Below are positions 1-10,800 of a DNA stretch of 64,000 bases, piece after piece. The number at the start of each line of letters is the position of its first letter. Position 1 is the first letter of the stretch. Below the pieces are notes generated by a model. The model saw only the letters and a list, made by a program, of their open reading frames with translations. It made no database searches and had not been told where the DNA came from. Source of the DNA: Liriodendron chinense (Eukaryota; Streptophyta; Magnoliopsida; Magnoliales; Magnoliaceae); NCBI GenBank assembly GCA_003013855.2, contig ML058466.1, positions 3,215,501 through 3,279,500 on the forward strand, read 5' to 3'. Made by a program: the position numbers and the translations under genes.

Positions 1-118
1 ACAAGCATGAACATCATCCTCTTCTGACCTCAGAGCGACGTAAGAGGTATATGTGCCTGCTCCATTATCCCTCGCTGGATTCCCTCATCGGAAAGGAATC
101 CCTCATCGGAATCCTTCC

Positions 119-300
119 CAGAAAGAGATTTCTCCCATCGGAACAAAAAATTCACTACCGTCGAATAGCTTCCCTCGCCAGAATCCCTTGCCGGAAAGGG
201 ATTTCTCCCGTCGGAACCGAAAATTGCACTATCGTCGGATAGCTTCCCTCGTTGGAACCCCTCGCCGGAAAGGGATTTCTCCCGTCGAAACTAAATGTAG
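119..300. repeat. 74-bp tandem repeat, about 2.5 units
   Basis: The motif GGAAAGGGATTTCTCCC followed by a CGTCGGAAC-like segment recurs with starts near 120, 194 and 267, a period of about 74 bases. The last two units are most alike. No long coding frame is supported. It may be the tail of an unidentified repeat reaching in from the left. Confidence 0.7.
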
Positions 301-365
301 AGGGAGAGAGAGGAGAGACATCTTGAAACAATTCTAAGTAGTGAACCTTTGCCACTTTTCAGAGG

Positions 366-585
366 GACATGCGCCCACCCTTTCTAGGCTAGAAAACATG
401 AAAAAATCACAAGTCCTATGGGGACATGCGCCCACCACTGGGACCCAGGCGCATGTGTAATCCCACATGCACCTGGGACATTTTGTCTCCCCCTCTTTCT
501 TGCAAAGTGGACACATGTGCCCGAAAATTGGGCACATACGCCCACCACTCCCACATGTGCCCACTCCCATTACCACATGCGCCTG
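366..585. repeat. cluster of ACATGCGCC / GGCGCATGT motifs
   Basis: About eight copies of the nonamer ACATGCGCC, or one-base variants, occur in both orientations in 220 bases at irregular spacing. The overlapping short ORFs on both strands are consequences of the repeat. Function unknown. Confidence 0.55.
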
Positions 586-935
586 GACGCTGGTTGGGGG
601 GTGGGACAATCCGTGATGTGACCTGCCTTCGATCCAAATCGCCTCCCGATCAAATCACCTCTCCTAGACACACATCAGCGAGATCTTTCCATCCATCGGA
701 TCAGATTCTCCAATGGTCGATGATAAATAGCCCAAATTCATGATTTAATAAAAAAAGACCAACACTTAGCCAATTTGCAACTCCGAAAATCCTTTCGAAA
801 GAGCCGAAAACGGCCGAAATCAAGGAGAATCGGGCTGAATTGGACCGAGCCCGAGAGAGAAACTTCTCTTCTCTATGATATGATACATCATAATCATGTA
901 CTGCAATGAGGTTATCCGATCTCAGGACCCTCAAA
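586..935. other. unassigned non-coding stretch
   Basis: No motif, long ORF or match to other parts of the window was recognised here. It lies between the short-motif cluster and the first family-C LTR, whose outer boundary is not sharply defined. Confidence 0.4.
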
Positions 936-2388
936 TACCCAAATTAAGTGGTCAGCAGACCCAATACTTAGTCATTTTCAGCCTTGGGAAGTGCCCTGTC
1001 GGCTCGAAAATCGACTTACGTCGAGCGAAGCTAAATGCAATCGCACTGACGCCAGAGTGGATCCAGCATCATTGCGATCCTCGTGGACATGATCCATCCC
1101 TGTTCAAAGACGATCATCGCCGGTATTCACCGAATGCCTTGATCAGATCGTAAACAGGTCCACTACTTAGTCATTTTCAGCCCTGGGAAGTGCCCTGTTG
1201 GCTCGAAAATTGACTAATGCCAAATGAGATCAACCACGATCTCGGAGACGCTAAGGCAAAGGTAATGTACTCATGCTATAAAACAGCTGAGTTAAACATT
1301 CACGGGGCACCAATCCCTATTATTCATAAAAAAATAGCATATACGGGCACCTATCGGACCCGACACTTAGCTGCTTACAGGCATCAGAAATAGCCGATCC
1401 AATCCATCGAACTTGAATCTCCGAAGGATCTTAGCTCGATACAGCCTATTCGATCTCAAATAGATCATCAGACAACACTCAGAAGAAAGAATATTCTCGA
1501 AGATGAGTCGCTGGACTCCAGAATGAACATATTTACTTTATTGTATAAAGCTCTATTCATCTCGGATAAAGGTCTGAAGCTAAACCTAAAGGATTATGGT
1601 TACCACAAGAAACCGCAATTAAAAGAGTTCTAACAAAGCTTGAAACACCATGCTATGGACTGTCATTACAAAAAGATAGTCGATGCCCTACCCATCGACA
1701 ACAGGTCCATCGGTTGAGCTGATGAGGTAGTTGCGGAGTGTCTTCCTAAGGTCACCCGTCATAAAAATACAGGCGCGGGCCTTGGGTCATGCCGACCAAT
1801 ATTCGATGCTCGTGAATTCTAGAGGTCAATGACCCAGAGTTGCACCACTCGATAAAATCCTGACAGTCCTTCAACTCGGACTATCTAAAAGAAAATGGGA
1901 CATAGACATCTAACTTGTCTACAAACGTGGCTCGGTCCATAACAAGAAAATAAATAGGTCTATACGACTATGAACTCAAGACCATGATCCCTGACGATTT
2001 AAATTACTTGCTCGATCTATCCGGGCTTTCTCTCTAATATTCTATTTATTGTATAACTACATTCATAGTGGAATCTTGTCGCTTTGTGCCGTGGTTTTCT
2101 CCCACAAGGGTTTCCACGTAAAAATCTTTGTGTTGTTTGTGATTTGTTTCATTTACATTTATGCTCTCTTAATACTTTATTTAACTTATCTATCATGCAT
2201 GCATTCATTTACTTTTGCCTTCTAATCAAGGGTGATCGTCCATTGATGTAATTAAGGGTTCGTGACCTAGTTCACAGCCTAGAATGTAAAAGGTCTCAAA
2301 ATCTCTGGAATAAAATTCGCCTTGCGATATCTTCTCTCTTGTGTACTTTGTGATTGCTTATGATTGTCTACGAATGTCTCTATACTCA
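936..2388 (-). mobile_element. family-C LTR, copy 1 (minus orientation)
   Basis: This segment matches the reverse complement of 29853-31401 over most of its length: the block around TTTTCAGCCYTGGGAAGTG, the hexanucleotide-rich centre and the end ACTCAGAATTCCCC are shared. The shared terminus reads TGAGTATAGAG in element orientation (2388 downward) and is preceded by a purine-rich tract at 2389-2401, as expected for the inner edge of a 3' LTR. The outer (left) end is uncertain. It carries one copy of blocks that are tandemly repeated in copy 2. No internal region of the C element is recognisable to its right, so it is truncated or a solo LTR. Confidence 0.7.
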
Positions 2389-2401
2389 GAATTCCCCAAA
2401 A
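2389..2401 (-). other. polypurine tract of family C, copy 1
   Basis: In element orientation the sequence is GTTTTGGGGAATTC immediately before the LTR start TGAG. Copy 2 has CTGGGGGAATTC at the same place. This is the usual position of the plus-strand primer of an LTR retrotransposon. Confidence 0.55.
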
Positions 2402-2897
2402 CAATGAAACGCATGAAAAACTGCCCTTTTGAGCATTTTTTTAGTTTTAACATATATATGTATACGTATATGTACATATTCAGTTCGATTTAATTAATCA
2501 ATTCAATTTTCAATACAGAACAATTTGATTTTCGATTCAATTTGATTAATTGAAACTGAAAATTGAAATTGATTTTTTTTAAAAAAATTAAATTAAATTG
2601 ATCTTGGGGAATGATCCGATAAATTGATCCTAAATTGAATTGTATACAACCCTAGTTCCATTATTTATTAACCCACATATGGTCGCACCATGTGATTTCA
2701 AGTGCTCAGCCTTGCATGAAGCATTAAAGCTTAAAGATGAACGGTCATAGTAGGCGGTCCACACGTCCTATGGTGTAGATCCTTCTTGGAAGCGGATCAC
2801 ATACGTGTACTGAGTAAACTCTGTGGGGCCCACTGTGATTTATGCATTTTATCCACTCCATCCATCCATTTTACTAGATAATTTTAGGGCCTGAGCC
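2402..2897. other. AT-rich spacer with degenerate simple repeats
   Basis: It contains an alternating purine-pyrimidine run (ATATATATGTATACGTATATG, split by single changes) near 2452-2475 and AATTGA-type repeats to about 2640. Near 2822 there is GTGGGGCCCACTGTGATTTA, a phrase I associate with dispersed non-autonomous repeats of some woody angiosperms; I cannot confirm that. No gene seen. Confidence 0.4.
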
Positions 2898-3480
2898 TGT
2901 AGACACCCCACCCTAGGCCAACAAGTTAATCGAATTGGACCAAGTCAACCCAATCAAACCCTAAACCATAGAACCTTAATTCCTAGCCCTAAACCTAGAC
3001 CCTAACCTAAAACCTAAACCTCAAACCCGACTAGATCTAGTTAAACCCAGCCAAAATATAGTTAAACTCGACCAAATCAAACCCAATCAAGCCCAGTTAA
3101 AACCTGGTCAAACTAAGTCAACCCACATATTACTCACAAAGTCAACTCACCTAGTCAAGTCAAGCCCAAACCAACCCAGAACTAAGCCCAAACTCAAGGC
3201 AGGTTAAAAAACCAGAGCAACAATAACCAAATGCAAAAGGAATCACAGCCTCCACATGCTTGTGAGTGCTCACCTACCAAAGCAAAGGAGGTCCAGTGGG
3301 TTGGGAAGCACACGACTGGGTGTGCCTGCCACTTGTTAGCTCCCCTGCCTTGGCAAGAGAGGTGCAACACCTATGAGGTTTCTCCTGGTCCGAGGTGCAA
3401 CCGTTTGTAGATGCGAAAAGATTGATACTCCTCCCCTTAGTCAAAATTACAATTTGTACCATCCAATCCAGTCATCAAGA
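2898..3480 (+). mobile_element. decayed family-A-like LTR fragment
   Basis: The segment begins TGTAGACACCCCACC, identical to the first bases of the family-A LTRs at 45693 and 57822. It continues with short AGTCAACCC/ACCAAGTCAA repeats like those in the upstream half of the family-A LTR. A run of CCCTAAA-like words lies at about 2955-3030. No TATA box, LTR end or primer site follows, so this is an old, truncated relative. The right boundary is a guess. Confidence 0.5.
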
Positions 3481-3599
3481 TCATGCCATGTGGTAATCTT
3501 GAATATCAACTCTTCACCCTTATTGTAACCCCAAACTTCTTAGAAATTACAAAAAAAAATCGAGTTTAGAGGCTGTAAGTGCTAAACACAGAGTGTAAG

Positions 3600-5135
3600 T
3601 GCTTAGCATATGTTTGTTGTCAAATTTCATAGACAATGTGTTTAGAATAATGCATGAGCTTGTGTGAACAAGCTAGTATTTTATGAAGACAAGAGTCAAC
3701 CTCAACAATCATCTTAAGATCAAGACAAAATCGACTCAACAACAGAGGTTGCAGCAAAGCTTTAAAGATAAACCATATATGCTAACTTAAAAGTAAAAAA
3801 GCGACCATAGGATTGACCCCAGGTTAGGCGAAAGTGTGTGGCTTTTAAGTTAAAGTTTTTAATCTCTTTTAAAGTCGCATCTCAGCATAATTCGGCTAGC
3901 CTAACCATGTATTCGGTCAGCGGAAGAAGCTTTGACGAGCTCGAAAAATCCGACTAAGTTTCCAGCAAGTTAATATGAAAAATTCAGGAGGTGTTCGGTC
4001 AGCCCGCCCCTATGTTCGGTCAACCAAACACACCTTCGGTCACCCCGTAGGTGTTTGGTCAAGTTTCCAGCGTTGAGCTGATATTTGGATCCTGAACTTG
4101 GGTCAGTCGAACACTGCCTCGTCTCAGCCAAATTTGGAACAAATCATTATCCTGTGAAATCTGCTAGTCGTTAGGGTAATATTGTTGGATCTCGGGTTAG
4201 TCAAAGCCCAATCTTAAGTCAACCGAATATCTATCTTTTTTTGCTATAAATAGGGCCTCCTTATCACTATTTTTCATCAAAAAAATGCACGAAAATATCC
4301 TCTCTCTCTCTCTTGTGAAAAAACCCTTCATTATAGTCTAACTATTGGTTCTTAAAGCCTAGTTTATTTTATAGATATCTCAGTTCTCTTCTTAAGTCAT
4401 TTTAAACCATCTGAGAGAGATTATTCTCAACTTAAGAATTGATAACTGAAATTGTAGCTTTTAGGGAAACTTCTTTAGAAGAAGAAAAATCCCTACATCC
4501 ATCTTGTTTGTGTTGTATTGGTTTTTCTTCATCAAAGATCAGATTGCTACAACATTGAAGCTTCATCTCTAATGAGCTTCATCAACATCTTCTACATCAT
4601 GGAGATTAGTAATATCATTCTTCTTATCTCTTTTAGGTTTGTTTGAGATTACCAGTGAAAATCTCATTTAAGGTTTTTGGTGATAGCCTGTGAAAATCAC
4701 TTGAGGTTTTGTTGTGATAACTTCTGGAAATTGCAATTATTGTACTAAGTTTTAAAGGTGAACCTGTGAAAAACTTTGTTATAGTGGAAAGCCAAAATTA
4801 TAAAGAGAAGTAATTTTGAGAGTGGAGTAGGTGTAGTTTTGAAGTACCAAACCACTACAACTTCTTCTGTATTGTGTTGCTTGAATGTTTGATTTCTTAT
4901 TTATGTTTTGGCTTGATATTTTGTGAAATCTTAAATCTTAAAATAAGGTTATCCTACCTAAGTTTTAGGTCTAAGGTTATCCTATGATTTGAACAAGATT
5001 TCAGATTGTATTATTGTTCAGCTTATTCTTGTTAACCTTGTATTGTTACTCTGATTATATTTTGAAGATTGCAAGAATTTGGTGAAATCTTATTCACCCC
5101 CCTCCCATCTAGGACATATATAGTTTTACCTTTCA
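3600..5135 (+). mobile_element. Ty1/copia LTR, family E
   Basis: The right edge is set by the end TACCTTTCA at 5135 followed by the initiator-tRNA primer site at 5138. It contains a TATA box at 4245, a downstream CT-rich stretch typical of the start of R, and a U3 region with repeated TTCGGTCA words between about 3890 and 4070. The left edge is not resolved; several TG starts exist between 3580 and 3620. Only this one LTR of the element is present. Confidence 0.65.
4245..4252 (+). promoter_or_regulatory. TATA box of copia LTR E
   Basis: TATAAATA followed about 50 bases later by a CTCTCTCTCTCT tract and about 890 bases before the primer site, consistent with the U3/R promoter of this LTR. Confidence 0.55.
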
Positions 5136-5137
5136 AG

Positions 5138-5149
5138 TGGTATCAGAGC
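5138..5149 (+). other. primer binding site (initiator Met-tRNA), copia E
   Basis: TGGTATCAGAGC is the complement of the 3' end of plant initiator methionine tRNA, the standard primer site of Ty1/copia elements. It lies two bases after the LTR end, which fixes element orientation. Confidence 0.85.
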
Positions 5150-5202
5150 GGGTTTCTCTTGTTTGGATTTTCAATCCAAAGAATTAGATCCGGAACTGTA
5201 AG

Positions 5203-5450
5203 ATGTCTAAGTTTGAGAGTTTATCCGTTTTCAGGTCATCTCCCTTTGATGGCACAAACTACTCATATTGGAAAGTTGGGATGAGTTTTTTTTTTTTTTT
5301 TTTCTGAAATCCATGGTTGAAAGTGAGTGGCAAGCCACAGTAACCCAATGGTCCCCTCTAATTAGTGATTAAAGTAGTGGTTGATGATAGAACTAAATCT
5401 ATGAAAGAAGTAGCCTATAATTTATGGTCTATCATCAACCACTACTTTAA
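5203..5450 (+). pseudogene. copia E gag, N-terminal remnant
   Basis: Starting at the ATG at 5203, 53 bases after the primer site, the frame encodes the copia gag opening with the F(D/E)GxNYxYWK motif (here FDGTNYSYWK). A run of 18 T residues at 5286-5303 then brings the frame to a stop; the gag-like sequence resumes after it (KSMVESEW), so the run is an expansion inside a Phe codon stretch. The coding match fades at the fold-back junction near 5430. About 80 residues of a gag normally over 300 long remain. Confidence 0.7.
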
Positions 5451-5463
5451 TCATAGGCTACTT
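5367..5463. repeat. fold-back junction: 24-bp and 11-bp inverted repeats
   Basis: Arms at 5367-5390 and 5429-5452 are perfect 24-base reverse complements separated by 38 bases. A second pair at 5408-5418 and 5453-5463 (AAGTAGCCTAT / ATAGGCTACTT) interlocks with it. ACTTTAATCAT also occurs twice directly. The structure sits exactly where the plus copia E and minus copia D sequences meet. Confidence 0.85.
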
Positions 5464-5474
5464 TAATCATCTGA

Positions 5475-6235
5475 GGGGGCCATAAGTGCCATTTCTTCTA
5501 AGTCTGGATCTTCCTCACTTCCACATTCAGATTCTTGTTTCTTGTGAGAAGATTTCAGGGCTGTACTTTTGGATTTGGAGGGAGTTTTGAAACCTAGCTC
5601 ATAGGTTTGAAGGGACCCTAAAAGTTCTTCAACTTTCATGGTATTTAGGTCCCTACATTCTTCTATGGTAGTGACTTTGGAAGAGAACCGTTCCGGTAGG
5701 GATCTCAGAATTTTCCTACATAGTCTATGCTCCGGAACAGGATCCCCAAGCCCCACATTTCATTTGTAATCTTGTTCAGCTTGGTATAGAAATCAGTAAA
5801 TGTTTCGTGCTCCTCCATAGTAATGTTTTCAAATTGTGTGGAGAGGCGCTGAAGTTTTGAGTTTTTAACAATGCTCGTTCCTTCATGAGTAACTTCAAGA
5901 ATGTCCCATGCCTGCTTACTTGTTGTGCAATTTTGAATCCGGCCAAAGTCATCTTTAAATACTGAATAAAAAATGACATTCAGGCCTTTGGCATTATGAA
6001 CACGTTGAGCTTTATCATAATCGGTCCACATCGCCTTATCTCTTGGCTTGAGGACATTCGGTTCACCTTCCTTACATATAGTGTCCATTGGGGTTTTATA
6101 TCCAATATCAATCATGTCCCTAACATCCGAATCAATAAATTCCAAGAAGATGCGCATTCGGGCTTTCCAGTATGGATAGTTTGACCCATCAAAGAAGGGA
6201 GGCTTAGTAACGGATGAAGAGTCCTCTTTAGACAT
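5475..6235 (-). pseudogene. copia D gag (UBN2-type), C-terminally truncated
   Basis: Translation starts at the ATG at 6233-6235, 56 bases after the primer site. Residues FFDGSNYPYWKARMRIFL form the gag N-terminal motif, and W(D)IL, L-x-F-x(3)M-E-E-H-E-T-F-T-D-F and RSLPERFSSKV blocks follow as in plant copia gag proteins. The reading frame shifts once, near 5745 (GLGDPVPEH continues in another frame). The protein stops at the fold-back junction before the CCHC zinc knuckle; protease, integrase and RT are absent. It lies between its own LTR (6307-8229) and the inverted copia E. Confidence 0.8.
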
Positions 6236-6290
6236 ATTTTCAAGCTCTCTTAGGATCTCACTCCGGGTTTTTAAACCTGAGCGGAGGAAC

Positions 6291-6304
6291 CCTCTCTGAT
6301 ACCA
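6291..6304 (-). other. primer binding site, copia D
   Basis: On the minus strand this reads TGGTATCAGAGAGG, an initiator-tRNA primer site with one change from the consensus. It lies two bases beyond the inner end of LTR D1 and sets its orientation. Confidence 0.8.
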
Positions 6305-7309
6305 ATTGAAATTGCAATTTTACCGCTTATAGAGATACTTGGAGATATGCCTAATGTCCTAGAGGGGGGGTGAATAGGACTTTTTAAATTCCAATTACAA
6401 TTTAAAAACTAATCAAGTCAATCTTATCAACTAAGATTATCACAATAACATTCAAGGCATTTATATGAGCAATTTGTAAGCAAGGTTTATCATAGGCATT
6501 TCATCAAACAGTTAGCATTCATGATTGACTAAACCATTCAACACATAGCAATCATTCAATCTCACAATGCACAGCGATTTATAGTGGTTTGGTTTCCCTA
6601 CTCCACTCCCGGTTCACGATCTCAACCTATGAGACCACCGGATTTCACTATAGTCTTGGTTTTATATCAGGTTAACCATCAACCTTGACATCCTTTGATC
6701 TAGGACCGCGTTTACCATCCGCCGATGGCCCAATCTAGGGACTTGACGAGTTTGGATCTCAAACTCTCACCAATCCTAATCCAAGGATGGTCATGTACCC
6801 TCCCGCCGGAGTTTCCCAATCCAGGGAATAGTGATTGAATAAATGGACTCTCAAAAACTAGACATACCTAGACGATTGAGCCCCGATTCGATGCCTTTGA
6901 TGAGTAGCTTCAGCTCCACGTGCTTCAGCTTCTCTTTGTGCTCCCAAGATCAGCTACCGATGCAAAAGATGAGGTTATGTTGATGCCGGGTAGTTGGGAG
7001 AGAGTTGGTCTAGTTTCCTCTTGCTTATTCAATGCAATGGTAATGAGGGAACTACCAAACTACAAACATTCAATGGCTATAAACGACCTCATAAATATAT
7101 TCCGAAGGTAGGTCAGCCATGAATCAAGGTCTTGAGTTCATACTTCAAACCGAGCTTTGAATACTCATTGATAAGCCATTAATGGCTAGGTTTGAATGAT
7201 GAACTCAAGGGGAACAAGAGCAAAGAGGGTAGGAGGATGTGAGTAAAAGCTCTCTCTCTTATCTCTTGAAGGGTGTTGAATGCCTGCCATGAAAGACCAC
7301 AAGACATGG

Positions 7310-7317
7310 CTATATAG
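7310..7317 (-). promoter_or_regulatory. TATA box of copia LTR D1
   Basis: CTATATAG on the minus strand, about 120 bases downstream (element sense) of the nearest full GACCGGTC inverted repeat. LTR D2 has TATATA at 20497-20502 in the equivalent place. Confidence 0.5.
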
Positions 7318-7436
7318 AGTCCCAAATGATGGCCCCAACGGATCTAAAACGGTCACGACCGACCTGTCAGAGAAAGGTCTCAGCCGGTCGGACAGACCGG
7401 TCGTCATTCAAAATCCAAAGCCATATGTGGGTCTGG

Positions 7437-7770
7437 CCGACCGGTCAAGACCGGTCGGATCCCCTTGCTGGAAGCACTCAGAAATACAGGCCGACCGGTC
7501 AAGACCAGTTGGCACACCTTACTGGACAACTTGATGAATCCAGGCCGACCGGTCAAGACCGGTCGGCTATGCTTGCTGGAATAACAAAAACTGTGAAGGC
7601 CGACCGGTCTTGACCGGTCGGCTACCTTTCTAAATAATGCAGCAAAGCTGCTGGAGTGATTGTATATAGCTGGCCGACCGGTCAAGACCGGTCGGTTGTC
7701 CATTTGAAAGCCTTCCAGTAAGGTTCTGTTGATCTTTGAATTGCCTGGCCGACCGGTTAAGACCGGTCGG
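7437..7770. repeat. array of six CCGACCGGTC-NN-GACCGGTCGG inverted repeats
   Basis: Perfect or near-perfect 22-base inverted repeats (10-base arms, 2-base spacer) at 7437-7458, 7491-7512 (degraded right arm), 7545-7566, 7600-7621, 7674-7695 and 7749-7770. Spacing is 53 to 75 bases and the intervening sequence is unrelated from one interval to the next. They occupy U3, upstream of the TATA box. Partial copies lie at 7350-7405. Confidence 0.9.
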
Positions 7771-8230
7771 CTGGCCCAGCAGAATTTCCACAGCAAGCTG
7801 CTGTTGTGTTGAGAAGCCTGGCCGCTGTCTAGATGAACTTGTCGCAGTGGGTTTGCTGGACCAAGTCTTTCAACGCAGCAAGCGGATCTCTTCAATGATG
7901 AGGCATGAAGTGATTTGGTGCATGGGGTCCAATGTACGGACATATCTTCAATTACTTTTCGCACCAGCCATGGATCACAAGTCTGATCAACTTGTGCAAG
8001 GGTCGAGAGGGAATGGGATAGGAAATGTGAGTCATTATGCCATTCTTTGATGTTTTGGGTTTCCTATGGTCGATCTATATGCAACTTACCTGGGATCTTG
8101 TTTCAGCATGAGCTTGAGCAATGGACAAAGCATAATCTTCAAGTCTTGATCTTCAATTCTTCGATTAGGGCTCACACGACAAGACGCGACCAACCAACAC
8201 GCCAATTGACAACAAAAGATGTACTAACAC

Positions 8231-10718
8231 GTTCCTATCGCATGGACTTTCACTCAACTTCCAGTCAATCTTGCAAGCAATAATCTCAGTAGATTCCAGC
8301 ATGTCCCCACCAACGGGACCCCTTTCCTTTCTCAGCATGTCCCCGCCGATGGGACCTTTACTCAATTTCAGCACATCCCCGCCGATGGGATTTCATTCAA
8401 TTTCTAATAGCAGGGACAACACTGGTGAATGCCCACAATGGGGGTCAGTGTAAAGCCCACATCAATCAGCGGACAGTGGGGAATACCCAACAAGGGGGTC
8501 ACTTCCCAGCATCTTAGCCTCCTACAAACAGGAGCACTTTTCAATTCCAGCACATCCCCGCCGATGGGATTCCAGTTAATTTCCAACAATCTTCAATTCA
8601 GCAAACTCTAGTTAATTTCCAGCAATCTTCAATTCAGCAAACTCCAATTAATTTTCAGCAATCTTCAATCCAAGCAATCTCCAGTTAATTTCCAGCAAGT
8701 TCCAGTTCAACCTTCAGTACAGTCTCCAGTTTAATTACAGTCCTTTTAAGCACAAATTCATCAGAATCCAGTTCAATCATCGAATCAATTTCAGCAACCC
8801 GCGGTTGCTTTCCAGCAAGCCCATAGGGTCGAAGACATCGACCACTATGCCGAAGAAGAACATGCCTTACTCCGAGGGGCACCAATCGTTCGAGCAGATC
8901 ATGCAGGACTGGACGAGTTGCGAGAGCAGTGGTAGATCTTGCAAAATCAGCTTCAACGACAACAAGGAATTGATCTACCTTTGACCAAGTTCAGAGACTT
9001 GTGTCCTTTCCCAGATGATCAGATACCTTAAAACTTTGAGGGTACCAAAATTCAAAAGATACAACGGCAGCGGTTGTCCCACAGCACATCCCACGGCTTT
9101 CTGTGGAGAGCTGAGTGCAATCTCAGGAAATGAAGGGGCCCTCATTCGCTTGTTCCAAAAATCTCTAAAGGGCGATGCCCTAGATTGGTACACATCATTG
9201 GATTGTCATCGCATCAGGACTTGGGAACAACTTTCCCAGCCTTTCGTTGACAGATTCACGTACAATCTCAATATGACACCCTGGAGAGCCGACCTCGCGG
9301 CTCTCAGGCAAAGGAGTGATAAAATGCTATCAGCTTATCTGCGACGTTGGCGAGCTATGGCAGCTAGAATACGGACACCTATCGACTGATGAAGAATAAA
9401 TCTCTAGTGATTGTCCATTCAACATATCCTGGCATATCTGGATATCTCATCTTGCATCCATATGCGAACTTCTCGCAGTTGATCCGTGCTGGAGAGCAAG
9501 TCGAAGCAGGAATCCGCGTAGGGACAATCTCCCCATGGCCTCATCAGGCCACTCCTGTCAAACGGAATAAAGTGGAAGGAAGACCTATTGGATATGGGAA
9601 CAGGAAACCGCAGCGGTTCTCCTACTCGCCCTGACAGAGGTAAACAACATCATTGCCACTGCTCAAGGCAACCAATATACTCCCCACAGGGACACCAATC
9701 GTATAAGTAGAATCAGGCCCAGCATCAACCTCAGAGGTATCAGCCACAACCAAATCTTCAACCACATCCACAACCACCTCGACAGCAACAACAGTTCAGG
9801 GGGAACGGCCAATATTCATATTAGAATAGGCAGAATTACAGGGAGCTCAGAAAATTCACTCCTCTCACTCAGCCACTCAGTCAGGTTATGGTCATGCTGG
9901 TACAAAAGCAGTTACTCACTCTAATGGCACCCAGGCCTCCTCCGAATCCTCTGCCTCTGAACTACCGAGAAAATGAGTATTGTGCCTACCATCAAGGGCG
10001 TAGCCACACCATCGAGCGATGCATGACTCTGAAGAATGCCATACAAGATCTGATTAATGACCACAAGATCGTCATCTCGGTCCCCGAAAATCCTCCAGCA
10101 GCTTCTACCAACATCCTTCAGAATCCTTTGCCTCAACATTCGACGGACCCCAGTTCGTCTTGTGGCCCTATAGTCAACAGCATAGAAGAAGGAAAGCGTC
10201 TCGATCACTTCTTTTCCCCTATCCAGTCCATTCATACTTACACTTATGGGACAACAAGTTCTCATCCGATCTTGCAAGGGGCAAACCCCTTTCCTCCTTC
10301 AGTCTCCAAGCCGTTAGTACTCGAAGGAGCACCTCCATATGATGCACCGGTTGTTCAAAGGCTTGTCCCCCTGCAAGGGGCACCTTACAGCCATTTATGT
10401 TGGGAGCCAGTAATCCTGGAAGGAGTACAGTCGTGTATTGAGCCCACATATGAACTTGTCATTCTGCAAGGAGCAATTTCAGCTCAGGAACAATCTGATC
10501 CGCAAGGGAAGGTTTATACTCATCAGCAGCAAGAACCCGTTGTCTTGGAAGAAACTCCTTCGATTAAGCCAGTTGTATTACAAGGGACAAGTCCCAGAGG
10601 CGTATCAATTACACTACGACAACTGGGACAAACAGAGAAACCCCTTGCCATATCAAGAGGACTAGTGTTCATTCCATGGGAACCTCCTGCTCCAGGAACA
10701 GTCAAGTCAAGACCATGA
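8231..10718 (+). pseudogene. gag: B1 gag polyprotein (degenerate)
   Basis: Order of parts: tandem peptide repeats of the type FQHxPADG (8300-8400) and VNFQQSSIQQ (8575-8700); a retrotransposon-gag domain at about 8940-9630 with GCPTAHxxAFCGEL, ALIRLFQKSLKGDALDWYTS and WEQLSQPFVDRF; a proline-rich stretch; a zinc-knuckle-like C-x2-H-x4-H-x4-C (CAYH..H..C) at about 9985-10030, with His in place of the usual second Cys; and repeats with core (L/M)(Q/E)GA to 10700. Several frame changes and stops (for example near 9020, 9389 and 9635). It would form the particle shell. The N-terminus is missing. Confidence 0.8.
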
Positions 10719-10800
10719 CCTTATGTGATCTAGGAAGACAAGCCTCAATATTATCCCTTCAGCACAGGCAACAATGTGATCCTCAAGGAAAAAGCTCCAT

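Larger units (their letters stand above)
6307..8229 (-). mobile_element. copia LTR D1 (5' LTR, minus orientation)
   Basis: In element orientation it starts TGTTAGTACATC at 8229 and ends GCAATTTCA at 6307, about 1.92 kb, followed by the primer site. It contains a TATA box near 7311, six inverted repeats with core GACCGGTC upstream of it, and downstream blocks shared with LTR D2 (19235-21111), such as CCTAGAGGGGGGGTGAATAGG. Its outer edge abuts element B1 exactly where B1 begins to match 59850 onward, so D apparently inserted in the gag region of B1; the B1 sequence expected on the other side is missing. Confidence 0.8.

Noticed and set aside
2955..3030. Interstitial telomere
   Set aside because: The CCCTAAA words are irregular, few and within an LTR-like sequence.
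7404..7964. 186-codon minus-strand ORF rich in RPVLTGRP
   Set aside because: It is the GACCGGTC inverted-repeat array read as protein; it lies in U3 of a copia LTR upstream of the TATA box.
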